This document shows, one piece after another, positions 24,715-35,631 of a DNA stretch of 64,000 bases (position 1 is its first letter; every line of letters begins with the position of its first letter). The stretch is from Temnopleurus reevesii (taxonomy: Eukaryota; Echinodermata; Echinoidea; Temnopleuroida; Temnopleuridae), in NCBI GenBank assembly GCA_036244855.1, contig BQKZ01000757.1:65279-129278 (forward strand), in the 5' to 3' direction. The position numbers were made by a program, and so were the translations under genes. The notes beneath the pieces are model-generated. The model was not told where the DNA came from and made no database searches. It was given only the letters and a program-made list of their open reading frames with translations.

Positions 24715-27700
24715 GTATGCTTCAAATACAATATACTCAACTATACAATACCCCTGGTAATATCATGCTACAGCTCATATAGAATTTAATGAAAATTGAT
24801 AGTTATATTATGCTAAAAGTACACGTGTGTCCAAGTGAAAGCTATTTTAAAATGTATAGCTATGGTCTAAACATAGGCCTAGAGCGTACTGTATAGAATG
24901 TATATTTTGATATATTATATTGTACTTGAAATCACTATTAATACTTATTTTATTTTCATAGAAAAAAGCCTACCATAAACAGGTTAATTATATCTTTCTG
25001 AAAAGTGGTACTCGTATTTTACACATTAAAACTTTTAACATAATAGTTGTTATTGTCAGTAACTCATATTGTGTTTGTTTTAAAATTACAACAATATTAG
25101 AACTAATGTTGCCTAATGTTGGTGGATGAATATATAGTTAGTTCAACACATTTCACCTGCATGGTGCACCCATGCCAAAGATATTAATATTCTTGGTAAA
25201 TAGTGACAATGATGGTAATGATGATGATGATGGTGGTGGTGGTGGTGGTGGTGATGGTGATGGGTATGATGCATGTTGGTAATGGTGATGGTAATGATGA
25301 TCAGGCCAGAATGATGGGGGTTTTGATGATAAAGATGATAGCGATAATGACAAAAATATTAATGATGGGTGGAAAAGATGGTGATTATTATAATGATGAT
25401 GATGGTGGTGGTGGTGGTGGTGGTGGTGGTGGTGGTGGTTATGATGCATGTTGGTAATGGTGATGGTAATGATGATCAGGCCATAATGATGGGGGTGGTG
25501 ATGATAAAGATAGTGATAGCAATCATGACTAAAATAATAATATGGGGTTAGATGATGGTAATTATTATAATGATGATGCTGATGAATGCAGTACAGAAAG
25601 AAAATGAACATTTGAACATGGAGGGTGTCCATGTTGAATGTTCAGTCTAGTAAAATAGAAATAAACAAATAGATAAATGAAAATATGGGGAATTCATTTC
25701 TGTAGGGAGGCATATCAATGAAAAGAGTAATGTAGCATCCAAAGTATGATACCTTATTTATTTCCAGATGTAACTTCACAGATGATTTACAATCAAATTC
25801 TCAAAGGTATGGATGAACAGTTGCAAGATCTGTAATTGATTTTCTGTGTCATTGCTAAACTGTAGATTTGAATGATGCGAAGAAACAAATGAGTCGTTTG
25901 CAGGTGAAAACTTTTAATCTTTAGAATGTAACCTATGATTGTAATCAGCATCTGTATACAGGTTGATAAACATTGGTTGTTAATTTATTTTTCATTATTT
26001 AATCAATCAATCAATCAATCCAGTCAGCTAATTCTCTTATAGCATCCACCTTTTTTACACAGCATCTACCCACTATAGTACGATGAATACATTACAGAAT
26101 TTGCAACTTTTCCTTTCATACCTCTTGACATCAAAGAAAATTATTACTCAGCTGTAAACAAATGAGGTATTATTTTATTTTGAAAAATTATATTTTCAGT
26201 GATCAATGGGAATAGGAGCTCAATATATATACATTTCCTATTTTATTGCTACTTGTCCGTATTTAAGTTCACAACACCTTTTGAGGAGTTTAGCAGAGCA
26301 GGGTGGAGAAACATTAAATGAAGAAGGAAATGTTGAAGAAAAGCATGTCAGGTGATGAATGATTTCAGTATATTATCTGGTATGGTTATACCTCACATGA
26401 TGATCAGCGTGATTCTGAAGATGACGATGACTATCAATCCCTGACACTGATCAAAACACGACAGATTCCATGATATAAAAAGTAAAGTCTACTCGAGGCT
26501 ACTGACTATAGTACCGGTTTCCTTCTTTCTTTCTTTCATTTTTTTTTCTTTCATTAAAGCTGATATTGAAAATTAAGTGGTAAAGTGAAAGTTGCCATAT
26601 TAAGGATTCTTGTTTTAGGGATTAACGAAACTTTAATATCTTATACCTACATACCTCTTCAACAGATGATCCGATTTCATATACAAACTTAGTTTACTCT
26701 GCCTCTTCCTCTTATCTTTTTGGAATCGTGTTGATGTCTGAGAATTACCTCCAATTTGAGAGTTATGGTCTATTTTTGCAAAAAATGGGCATACGATTAG
26801 AACTATTTTGTTCATTTCAAGGTTGCCAAATTTCCGTGGCGCATAAATACATGTATGCATGTGTAAGCCTACAGGGGCTGTACCCACCCCCCCCCTCCTC
26901 CACACTTTTTTCCAGATAGAATAATGTGCAAGTCCGTATATAGGAGTGTCTAAAAATGCTTGTCCTCAACCCCCACTTTTGCAGCCACTTTTCAAAACGT
27001 TCCGAGGTCCCCCTACTGAATATTTCAGAATAGATTTCTATGAACACTGTAAATGTACAATCGAGCTCATAAGTTGTTCATGAGTTTTTGGCTGCGCGGA
27101 AAGAAATACACGACTTAAACCTTTGCAAGATATGCAATATTTACAGAAAAATATATGTCGGTGTTTATGATTTTTTTTTTGCTTTACTTTGAGTAGAATT
27201 AATGCAGTCCTTACTGAGGAAACATAGGCAAGTGGTCATTTGTCCACCATAGTCCACCCTCATACATATACAACGCCAATTGTTTTGATTACAATAAAAA
27301 TGGTAATTTTGATACCTCCTGATGGAGAACTAATTCCCCCAGACCACACTTGACAGTGTATAGTTTATATGATGAAAATGACAACATTCTAGGGCAGTTC
27401 TAAACAAGGAGCATGAAATGAAATTTAAAAAAAAACCTTTAAACTCTGGTTTAAACGCAATTGACTTATTAGAAAATTATACATATGATAAAAGTTCCAT
27501 GGATTGCCATGATATGAGAGGCTTTCAAGATTTATTCCGTATAATTCAACGATGGGAACAATATATTTGGACACTTATATACCAACCGTAAATTTGTCTT
27601 TTCAGTTATATATATATATATATTTGTACTTCTTTCAGCCTTGTATATATTAATGTGTATTGATTTTCTGCTTATTTTTTAATTGTTTTTACTTTACGGA

Positions 27701-30700
27701 GAATAAAACCAAACTAGTGCAAACCAATCATCAATTTGTTTGTAAAAAGTAAATTTTAAGCCCTGAATGAGAAAAGAAGAGTATATACTGTACATTGCCC
27801 ATGGCTGTATAGGAAATGTTAAATTTTGGAGAAATTTGCGAATACTCATGTGCAATTATGACTGAATATGAGCGTTTATGATGTCATCCAGTGTTGCTGA
27901 TGTTTAGAGCGAAGAATTACTCTTTAATTAGTGTATTAAATCGCCTTAGTTTGATATGATGCTCAAATTATTTCCTTTATATCAAAATAGATCTGGGGTA
28001 GACATTCCATATATACGTCATTTAATAAGCAACCAACTGACTTAAGATAAATACAGAAAATTCAATTACACCCATTACCCCCCCCCCCCCCTTCCTTTAT
28101 TTACATGTTGATGTCGGTAGCCAACTTCCATCAAAATGTATAGCATTTCTGCCTTACTGTTTGATCAAGCCGAGGAGATGGAAAATGCAGTGTATATCTG
28201 GATTATAAAATGATGAAGAGGTGGTAAAAAATCTAGGGCAATATTTTTCGAGTGGTCCAAAGAGTAAGAGTTCGAATGACAATTGTTGTTATCAGAACGT
28301 GACAGTCTCTGTTTCTCTCGTTCAAATAAAGCATCGATAAATAATCGCATGGATAGGCCACGATAGAATCTTGGGCCAAATGCAAGGCCTGTCTTTCATT
28401 ATTATGATCAATGCTCATATTGTGCAAATAGCAAAACGACCACATGCAGATGTGCATATTTGCATTGGCAGTATTTTTTAAGCGTTTGATAGTTCCACGT
28501 TTGCCAGAAATGGCATTGGTGGAGTGTCGGGGGCGTGGCCCTTGTCAAAATATTGAGTTCTTTTCTCAGAGTATACATTTTACTGAAGATGGTATGCTCA
28601 TGCACTTCGAATCCTGAGCAACCGATGTTCGGAGATGCCAAGTGATGCAAATTCACCCATTAACTTTCGGTTCTTTTGAGTTTGTAGGGCAACTTTTCAG
28701 ACCATGAATTTTGAAAGTCCCGGCGTTAAGACGCCAATAAATAACAAGGACAAGATGATGATTATGGATGATTATTTCGCTTATGCTATTTGATGATCAT
28801 TTTCATCAAGCCTCCGTCCATCAGGCCTAGTCTGTGTGTTTTTTTTATGATTCCTATTTCCCGGCATTTGTTATTAATTGTAATGAAATGTAGTCCTTAT
28901 TGTATCTGTACATTGTTTTATAGATGTTAACAATATCAGTTGGATCAAATATAATCGTATTGAGAACTAGCGCCATGGTCTTGATTTATCATCATTTGAA
29001 TGTTTTTTCGTTTGCAATTTCCTAATATAATACTTATTAGTTGGAATTTTCGACACAGGGAACGTTATATTTACAGATGGGATCGTCCCATGTTTATTTT
29101 GAATCTTTGAAAGCGTCGCGAGGGAGGCGGTCGCAAATACATGTATTATGTAACAATTATTCATGATGAAGATGCTTTTCAGGTGTACCACGTACGTACG
29201 AGTACGACTTGATAAATGCTATTATTGTCCAAAGGTGGTTATGTAAGCCAGATACCTGGTCGCGTGTGAGATACACATGTGATACTCGTGATAGTGAAGA
29301 GAAGTACATTCACCTCGCACGTATCAAGTTGAGCAAGAATATTATTATATATTATTATATAATTAACAAAAAATTGACAACTTTGGTAAGCCCTATGGAA
29401 TCCATTGGCTGTCGCGCATCGTTTGTGGTCCCCATGGTCCCCATTTCAGACAAAGTTGTCGTGATATTAGGCTATACAACGAGACCCTGCAGTGCTTTAA
29501 GCCTTTGTAAAATGATATTACATGTAATATATTAAAAAAGTACGATCATAAGTATATCGATAATTAAATGGGCTTTCAACTTTCTGTTTCTGTTATTACA
29601 TTGCTTCCCTCCACCCCCTTCCCCCTCTCCCCCTCTCTCATTTTCCCTCTCTTTATTTATTAGTGATTTGGGTTATTAACATGGAAATGATAATTATAAT
29701 TCCATCATGTCAACTAGTAGACGTCTTTGCTCGTTTATTTGTCTTTTACATAGATCGGCAACATTTTTAACGATGGAACTTCTACTAAGTATTGGAAATA
29801 AAGGACCATAAATAATCTTATTCTCATGTTTTCTGCCGTCCCTCTCAATAATTAAGCAAACCCATCAGAGTGTTTATATCCATTTCATATCGAGTGAATT
29901 CTATGGAATATCATTCATGAATTTCTCCACAAACAATGTCACTACCATCGTAATCATGGCCACTATGCTGGTAAAAATTAATGTTTTACGGATTGGGTAT
30001 GTATTTTTTTTTTTAAAGGTGGGGAATAATAAGAAATTAGAGTCCTTCTATTTTTTCATTGGTAATACATCAATACAGCGGAGATCCATTGAAATTATAA
30101 ACCGAAGCCAAATGATACCATGCAGATACATGAATACACTTCGATTTATCTCAATCGGGTGGTCCTGCAACTTTTCAAAGCGTCCGCTCGAGTAGACTAA
30201 TCATTCGAGAACTTGCTGGCCCAATGACGCATTGTCTAATTTTAGAATCAGGGTTGACCTCGGCAACGCGCGCATGAGTTTTGTACTACCGGGTGAATTC
30301 CAATAGAACGGGTGAAGTCCTCTGCTTGTTCGTGGAAAAGACTTTGTTATTGTGTTTTCTTTTCCTCATTTTGAGACTAAACTGTGATTTATACGTGAAA
30401 TTGAGGACATTTATGATGTAGAAAGACACTGATTGTTGAATGGAAAGCCTATCACTCTTGATAAAAGAAGGAAAAGTTGGATAAAGATTGCCGGTGAAGT
30501 TGCTCGCACGATGAGTCGTCAGTTTTGGCCTGTTCACGTATGATTCTACGTTGTGCCTGTGAGGCCGGCTGTGGAGCCTCTGCGTATCGAGAATTTATTC
30601 ATTCATTCGATTTTTCTCCTTACCTGGAACTTGAAAGTAATTGAGGCTGTGTGATATGTTACGAGAACTTCTCAGAATGATGCTATAATCTTCAAAAGTC

Positions 30701-33700
30701 ACGGGAACATTTTGACCCCCCCCCCCCCCTTACAAAGGAAATCATTCGCGTTAATCTTAATTTCCGAAGAGGAAACAAAGAGCTGTTTTGTGTGCGTCGC
30801 ATCCATCAACGCAGTTGCACATGGAAACACAGTGTATGAACTGCGAACGCTGAGTTGGTCGTACGTCTGGCCACGGCCTCGCACCTCCTTTGTTTATCGT
30901 CCAATTTCAAACAAAGGGGGTTGTTCCCATATCCTTCACAATCTGCATTTTCTCTGATTGTGAATTAAAAAGACAACTTTCAACATGATTCGAAAGAAAC
31001 TTCCATATGAATCAATGCTAGCAATAGCATTGATGTTGAGCGTTCTTCGAATTGACTGGACAGATTACATGAGAGAAGATCTTTTTGTCACAAACTCTGG
31101 ATTTCATGATGCAATTTTAGGACCCAGTGTAGGGCTGAGTGAAACTCAATTCCATAATTTATATAATTCAGTTGGACCATCTTATTCAAAAAATATTATC
31201 AGGGACTCATTTTATAATTATTCTGCATTTAGAGAACTGGATTCACTATATGAAGGAATTTCATCCATTACAAATTCAAGGAGAAGAGTAGAAGTAACAA
31301 CATTTCTGCTTGATAGATCAGAATCTAATCATGATCGATCAAATGGGCAGGTTATGGTTGCTCAGCAAACATCGAATCCTACAAATAACCATGTCAACAA
31401 TAACATAAATAGTGGAAACCTTAACCAGCCCATACATCATGAGAGTGATAGCGATGAAGGTTTTGAAGAAATGGATACAGAGTTGGAAGGCGCTGTAGGA
31501 CAGTCACATTCTTTCTCTCCCACACCTTCAGATGAACTTAGCATAGAGGTAGTTTTTTAAGTGATGATTGATGGTTCTTTATTCACTCCCTCTCCCCGTT
31601 TTCCAATTTCCTCTTCCTATCTCTCTCTCTCTTGATCTTCATTTATGAAAATATAAAACTATTCCTCTTGACTCAACCAGTTTGAAATTACCATGACAAA
31701 TTGATTGCTAAGTAATATTACTGTCACATACCAAGTTTGAATATTTATATGTATTACAAGTGTATTTTGTATTCAGCTGAAATGTTAGATTTCATCATAT
31801 GAGTTGGACTTCTTAATATAGACAACTCATGACAGCAGTTCATATTGATTAGGTTTGCTATTGATCAATATTGATATTGCACCATCTAACTTTTGCATGC
31901 TTTGTGAAATGTAGTTCTCCATTATAATTGTATATTTCTCCTTTTGTTTCTTTGCTCAGGACATGGATTTGATCGAGACCCTCTGGAGGCAGGACATTGA
32001 CATGGGTGTTTGTCCTGACACATATCCTTACAAGACAGACCTCAAACCTGGCTTTACCGAAGATCTCAAGAAGCAAGGCCTTGATCTATGGGATTACAGC
32101 ATAGATGGAGAGACAGGAGAATATGTCCCAGGCCCTCAACAAGATTTTGAAGGAGAAGTCCAAAGAACTGTCCAACCTGAAGTGCCCCTTCCTCATCCCC
32201 AACAAACCACACCTGACACACATCAACCACAGGCTGATAGCACTCTTTCATTGGAAGATTGCCTGCAGCTTCTGGAAGATGAGTATTCGCCAGATACAGC
32301 GCAAACAGACATTTCCACAGGTCTCAGTCCTCAAGAAACAGAACAGAGGTGGCATGACATCGCCACCATTCCAGAACTTCAAGGTAGTATTCCCGAGTTC
32401 CTGCCAACTCCCACATTGAACAACACACAAGATGGATATTCCAACCCCCCTCAACAGCATTTTATTTCACCAGTGGCTAATGTCACTGGAGGTCTTGTTC
32501 CAGAGGTCACTGAACTGCCACAACCTCAGCTGTTGAATGATGTCTTTGCCGTAAATGCCTCCACCAATGGGATGGTGAGTTTGCAGAATGCTACCCAATC
32601 GCAACAACAGCCGCTTCTCATGCCTCCCACACGCAACGACTCATTTAACAACTTTCCAAACCTGAACATGGAGACGCCGACTCACTCTTCAAATGCCTCA
32701 GTAACTGCTCCTTCCAATGACAACATGACTGACTTCTTGATGCAGACATTACAACACCAGATGAATGCAGTGAATGCATCTGCTCCTTTCCCTTCCACCA
32801 ACCTCAGTACAACGGAAAACGGCAGCTCTCTACTCATGGAACTCCTCAACTCACCAGGCTCTGCACAACCCATCAACCCCTTGGATCTTGACTTTGATGA
32901 GCAGATGCATGATGTCATTGCTGCACTTGGAGAAGATGCAGAATCTATCAGCACTGATGGAGAAGATAGTGGTAAGGATTTATAATTATATACATGTACA
33001 AGCAAACCCTCGGTGATGCTGCAAGAAAGTTGTTATTGATAAGTACTGAATGATCAAGTCATTAGAATTTTCACACAAAAAAATTGACTTATCTGTACAG
33101 TGTATTCAGATTAATTTAGTTGATGTGCTGTCAGTTTGCAATTAATTGCAACTTTCTTACTAAACCTTCGTACTCAAATTAAGTAAAAATGAACCCGAAA
33201 GTTTGGTGTGTAACAAACAAAGGAACATACTACCCTCATCACATTTGGCCCCATAATGTAGGTTAGATAATGTTGTGTTACCACCATGGGATTCATAACA
33301 GGTTCAGGAACAAAGATATTTCTCATTGCACACACTTGGATCAGTGCCGAGTTTTCGTAGACTGTCAAGAAAGGTCAGTGAGAGTGCTGAGCTTGCTTCA
33401 AAATCTCCTGAGAAGGCTGATAAGGTCTACATACCTGCAACTTGATCTTACGCTTTTTTTTCTGTTTTCTTCGACTTTAGCTGTTTTGTCTTAGAAATGG
33501 CATCTGTTTTTTGGTCTTGTTTGCCATTTTGAATTGACTCATTGAAGCCAACAAAGTGATCATGATGTGCTGTTACAGTGCAATGTATTAAATGTCAGAT
33601 TTGGATATGACATACATGTACATTCAAGTGCAGTGTTATGACCATGTGTTGATATTGCAAATGAGAGGAACTATTTGGCCTGCATAATCACCTGCTGCAA

Positions 33701-35631
33701 TGCAGAGACTAGATTCTGATATGTTTAATTCTTATGTTGGACCTGTGTGTATATGGATCCCATGGAGTTTGTTGACAGTAGAACCTCTAAATTACAGGCA
33801 ACTTGTTCCTTTGTTATGTGATCCAAGGTTTGGTAAGTGCCCTCATGAATAACAAATGTTCCATATTTATGGTTGGTCATGTACAGGTTTTGGGAAAGGG
33901 GATAGTCATTGTTGCATTGTGAATAAAAATATTTCTCTGTCCAATTCTTACTGTTTTAGTTTTGTATTTGTTCCTTTGTCAAACAGATGGTTCCATCTTT
34001 GGAGAAACTGAGGGTGCAGCTGGCTACTCATCAGGCTCAGACCAAGATAGCTTCAAGGGCGCCACTGGAGGATATGGCTTCTCAAGAGGTAGGTCAAGGA
34101 ACCCAATATTTCTCCTATGTTTTTTTTGCTCTCTGAGATTAAATTTACCTGTGATAAGGGTTTGGTAGTACATTACTCGAAAGATTTGAGTTACATATAG
34201 GTGTAACACCAATATTTTGATTAGCTCCCTTGATAAATTGTGATTTAGAAGAAAGGGCTTTATACACTCCAAAATTACAAAATTGTTGCACTTCACCATG
34301 TTATCTCTTTTCAGGATATATATGTAGGTGTACACTGTATAATGGGGTAGGAGATATCATTCATCAAATGAAATCACTCGTGTGTCAAAATGATAACTGT
34401 ATTTATGATGACATGCAAAACAGTTGCATTTTGGTTATTTTCAGAAAAAAAACCCTACTCAAATGTTTAACATTTCTAACACTGCTCCTAACTTTCTCTG
34501 TGTGTAGTGCATTTTTGAGGAAGCATCTTTTCGTCTCTAAATTATCTCATTATTATATTCATAGAGTCAAATTTCTCTTCCTACATGACTAGGCTTCTGC
34601 AGGATAATTCTTTTTAAATACAATGTGTATTCTTTCAAAAAAATAATAATAATGACCATGTAGAAAGTAGTTTCACTTTTCAAAGGGCTTCTTTAGTTAA
34701 ACATTTTAGGGTGGATTTAAAATCCACTGTCTCGCCAAAGTCATTTCCTTACATAAATATCTGTAGTGTTTATTATCTTTATATTTAAGTAAGCAGATTA
34801 TATCTGAAGACAAACAATTAATATTGTATTGAAATGAGCAAGAAGTGTTCTGTTATTATTTCTACGTGTACTTATGAACTACATGTAATGCCAGTTAATG
34901 ATGATAAATAATTTGATAGTCCTTTTTAGAACTATGAATAGGCACATTATAATGATGATGTGATCTTTTTTTTTTGTTCGTTGACAGGTCATGAAAGACA
35001 ATATGGCAGCGACTCCAGCAGTAACAGTTACAGTGGACAACCACCAAAGATGGAGAATATAAAGCACAACCATTCCTACGCTGCTTCTTCACAGTCTCAG
35101 ATGCAGAATGGCAATGGTGCACAGAACGATAGCTACAATGGCACCAATGGCAAGTCATTCAAGCTCAACCGTGATGAAAAGCGTGCCAAGGCTCTCAAAC
35201 TTCCACTCTGCATCGAAAAGATCATCAACCTGCCAGTCGACTCTTTCAATGACCTAATCAAGAAATACGAACTGACAGATAGCCAGATGCAGCTTGTTCG
35301 TGACATCAGGAGGCGGGGTAAGAACAAAGTCGCCGCCCAGAATTGCCGCAAACGTAAAATAGATGCCATCCAGTTTGTGGAGTCAACAGTTGGTGAGCTG
35401 AGGATGGAACGCGACAAGCTGGTGAAAGAGCGTGACAGCATCGACAAAGAAGTCAGTGAGATGCAGCAAAGGTATGCAGAGCTCTGTGAAGAAGTCTTTG
35501 CATCAGTGCAGGATGAGCATGGTACACCAGTTGATCCTAATGACTATACGCTGCAACAGATGCCTGATGGTACTGTCTACCTTGTCCCTCGCAATGGCAA
35601 TCACAGAGACAGAGATGAGCAATCAATGTAA
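24634..35631 (+). CDS. NFE2L: CNC-bZIP transcription factor, Nrf1/Nrf2-type (multi-exon gene)
   Basis: Cap'n'collar bZIP factor that binds antioxidant/Maf response elements with small Maf partners. Two alternative first coding exons (24634-24714 and 30985-31548) both end in phase 0 and can join the shared exons 31960-32971, 33987-34088 and 34988-35631. All junctions are GT-AG and all phases agree. Predicted proteins are 612 residues (Nrf2-type) and 773 residues (Nrf1-type), close to human NRF2 (605) and NRF1 (about 740-770). The shared body contains WRQDIDMG, ETGE, an acidic LSLEDCLQLLE motif, a cluster of Asn sequons, EGAAGYSS, the CNC region with IINLPVDSFNDL, the basic region RRRGKNKVAAQNCRKRK, a leucine zipper and a Neh3-like end (DGTVYLVPR). 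Family assignment is very secure. Whether both isoforms are made is inference from gene structure. Confidence 0.95.
25205..25590. repeat. Compound ATG/GGT microsatellite with internal duplication
   Basis: Runs of GATGATGAT and GGTGGTGGT on the plus strand. A unique core (ATGATGCATGTTGGTAATGG, continuing to ATGATGGGGG) appears twice, near 25265-25320 and 25440-25497, showing expansion by duplication of a unit of about 175 bases. Methionine/valine- and histidine-rich open frames here are simple-repeat artefacts. Confidence 0.9.
26001..26020. repeat. (AATC)5 microsatellite
   Basis: Five uninterrupted AATC units in the first intron of the CNC gene. Confidence 0.9.
30540..30984 (+). promoter_or_regulatory. 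NFE2L: Probable promoter/5' leader of the Nrf1-type transcript
   Basis: Sequence immediately upstream of exon 1b. CpG density rises between about 30745 and 30900, and there is an inverted CCAAT-like word and a 13-base C tract (30717-30729). An in-frame TGA at 30961-30963 closes the reading frame before the ATG at 30985. A pyrimidine-rich stretch followed by AAAAAG just before the ATG could be an acceptor for an upstream noncoding exon. The transcription start is not defined. Confidence 0.35.
30985..31548 (+). CDS. NFE2L: CNC gene alternative first coding exon 1b (Nrf1-type ER-anchor start)
   Basis: 188 codons, donor GAG|GTAGTT in phase 0. Residues 10-24 (SMLAIALMLSVLRIDW) form a hydrophobic N-terminal anchor like that of NRF1. 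ILGPSVGLSETQFHNLYNS (residues 44-62) aligns with human NRF1 ILGPSSAYTQTQFHNLRN. EVTTFLLDR (residues 103-111) aligns with the human EVNAWLVHR segment where the DDI2 protease cuts after Trp103; the equivalent bond here would be Phe107-Leu108. The exon ends in an acidic ESDSDEGFEEMDTELEGAV stretch comparable to NRF1. As in human NFE2L1, it joins directly before the DMDLIE/DIDLID segment. The product should be inserted in the ER membrane, extracted by p97 and processed; this pathway is inferred from the family. Confidence 0.93.
31960..32971 (+). CDS. NFE2L: CNC gene shared exon 2 (KEAP1 motifs, activation and sequon-rich region)
   Basis: Acceptor TTTGCTCAG, starts in phase 0, ends in phase 1 before GTAAGG. 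DMDLIETLWRQDIDMG corresponds to the low-affinity DLG region of Neh2 but reads DMG instead of DLG. IDGETGEYVPG contains the high-affinity KEAP1 motif ETGE, at residues 78-81 of the short isoform (79-82 in human NRF2). TLSLEDCLQLLED and EQRWHDIATIPELQ match the acidic and Neh4/5-type activation motifs of NRF1/NRF2. Between 32419 and 32829 there are ten N-x-S/T sequons, matching the Asn/Ser/Thr-rich glycosylated domain of NRF1. Reading past the donor meets a stop within five codons. Confidence 0.95.
33987..34088 (+). CDS. NFE2L: CNC gene shared exon 3
   Basis: 102 bases, phase 1 at both ends. It encodes DGSIFGETEGAAGYSSGSDQ and a Gly/Ser-rich remainder ending YGFSR. EGAAGYSSGSD aligns with human NRF1 EGAVGYSSDSE, upstream of the CNC domain. 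A canonical DSGxS beta-TrCP phosphodegron is not seen across the junction; the spliced sequence reads EDSDGSIF. Confidence 0.9.
34988..35631 (+). CDS. NFE2L: CNC gene shared exon 4 (CNC-bZIP and C-terminal Neh3-like region)
   Basis: Acceptor TTGACAG, entry in phase 1, stop TAA at 35629-35631. In order it contains KHNHSY (NRF1 has HNHTY), the CNC region LNRDEKRAKALKLPLCIEK and IINLPVDSFNDLIKKY, the basic DNA-contact region RRRGKNKVAAQNCRKRK with the invariant NxxAAQNCRxRK-type residues, a leucine zipper of about five heptads, then EVFASVQDEHGTPVDP and DGTVYLVPR, the conserved Neh3-like tail. Intact, with no frameshift. Confidence 0.98.

Larger units (their letters stand above)
24715..30984 (+). 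other. NFE2L: Intron 1 of the Nrf2-type transcript
   Basis: A 7.2-kb intron (to 31959) when exon 1a is used; this entry covers the part before exon 1b. It holds a long triplet microsatellite, an AATC tetranucleotide run, a (TA)n run near 27610, two C homopolymers (28078-28091 and 30717-30729) and a decayed repeat near 26965-27015. No further exon was recognised. Confidence 0.6.

Noticed and set aside
25153..25632. His-rich and Val/Met-rich reading frames
   Set aside because: Simple-sequence artefacts of the ATG/GGT microsatellite in the CNC intron.
32105..33016. Secondary plus- and minus-strand reading frames over CNC exon 2
   Set aside because: They overlap a strongly conserved coding exon in other frames and show no similarity of their own.
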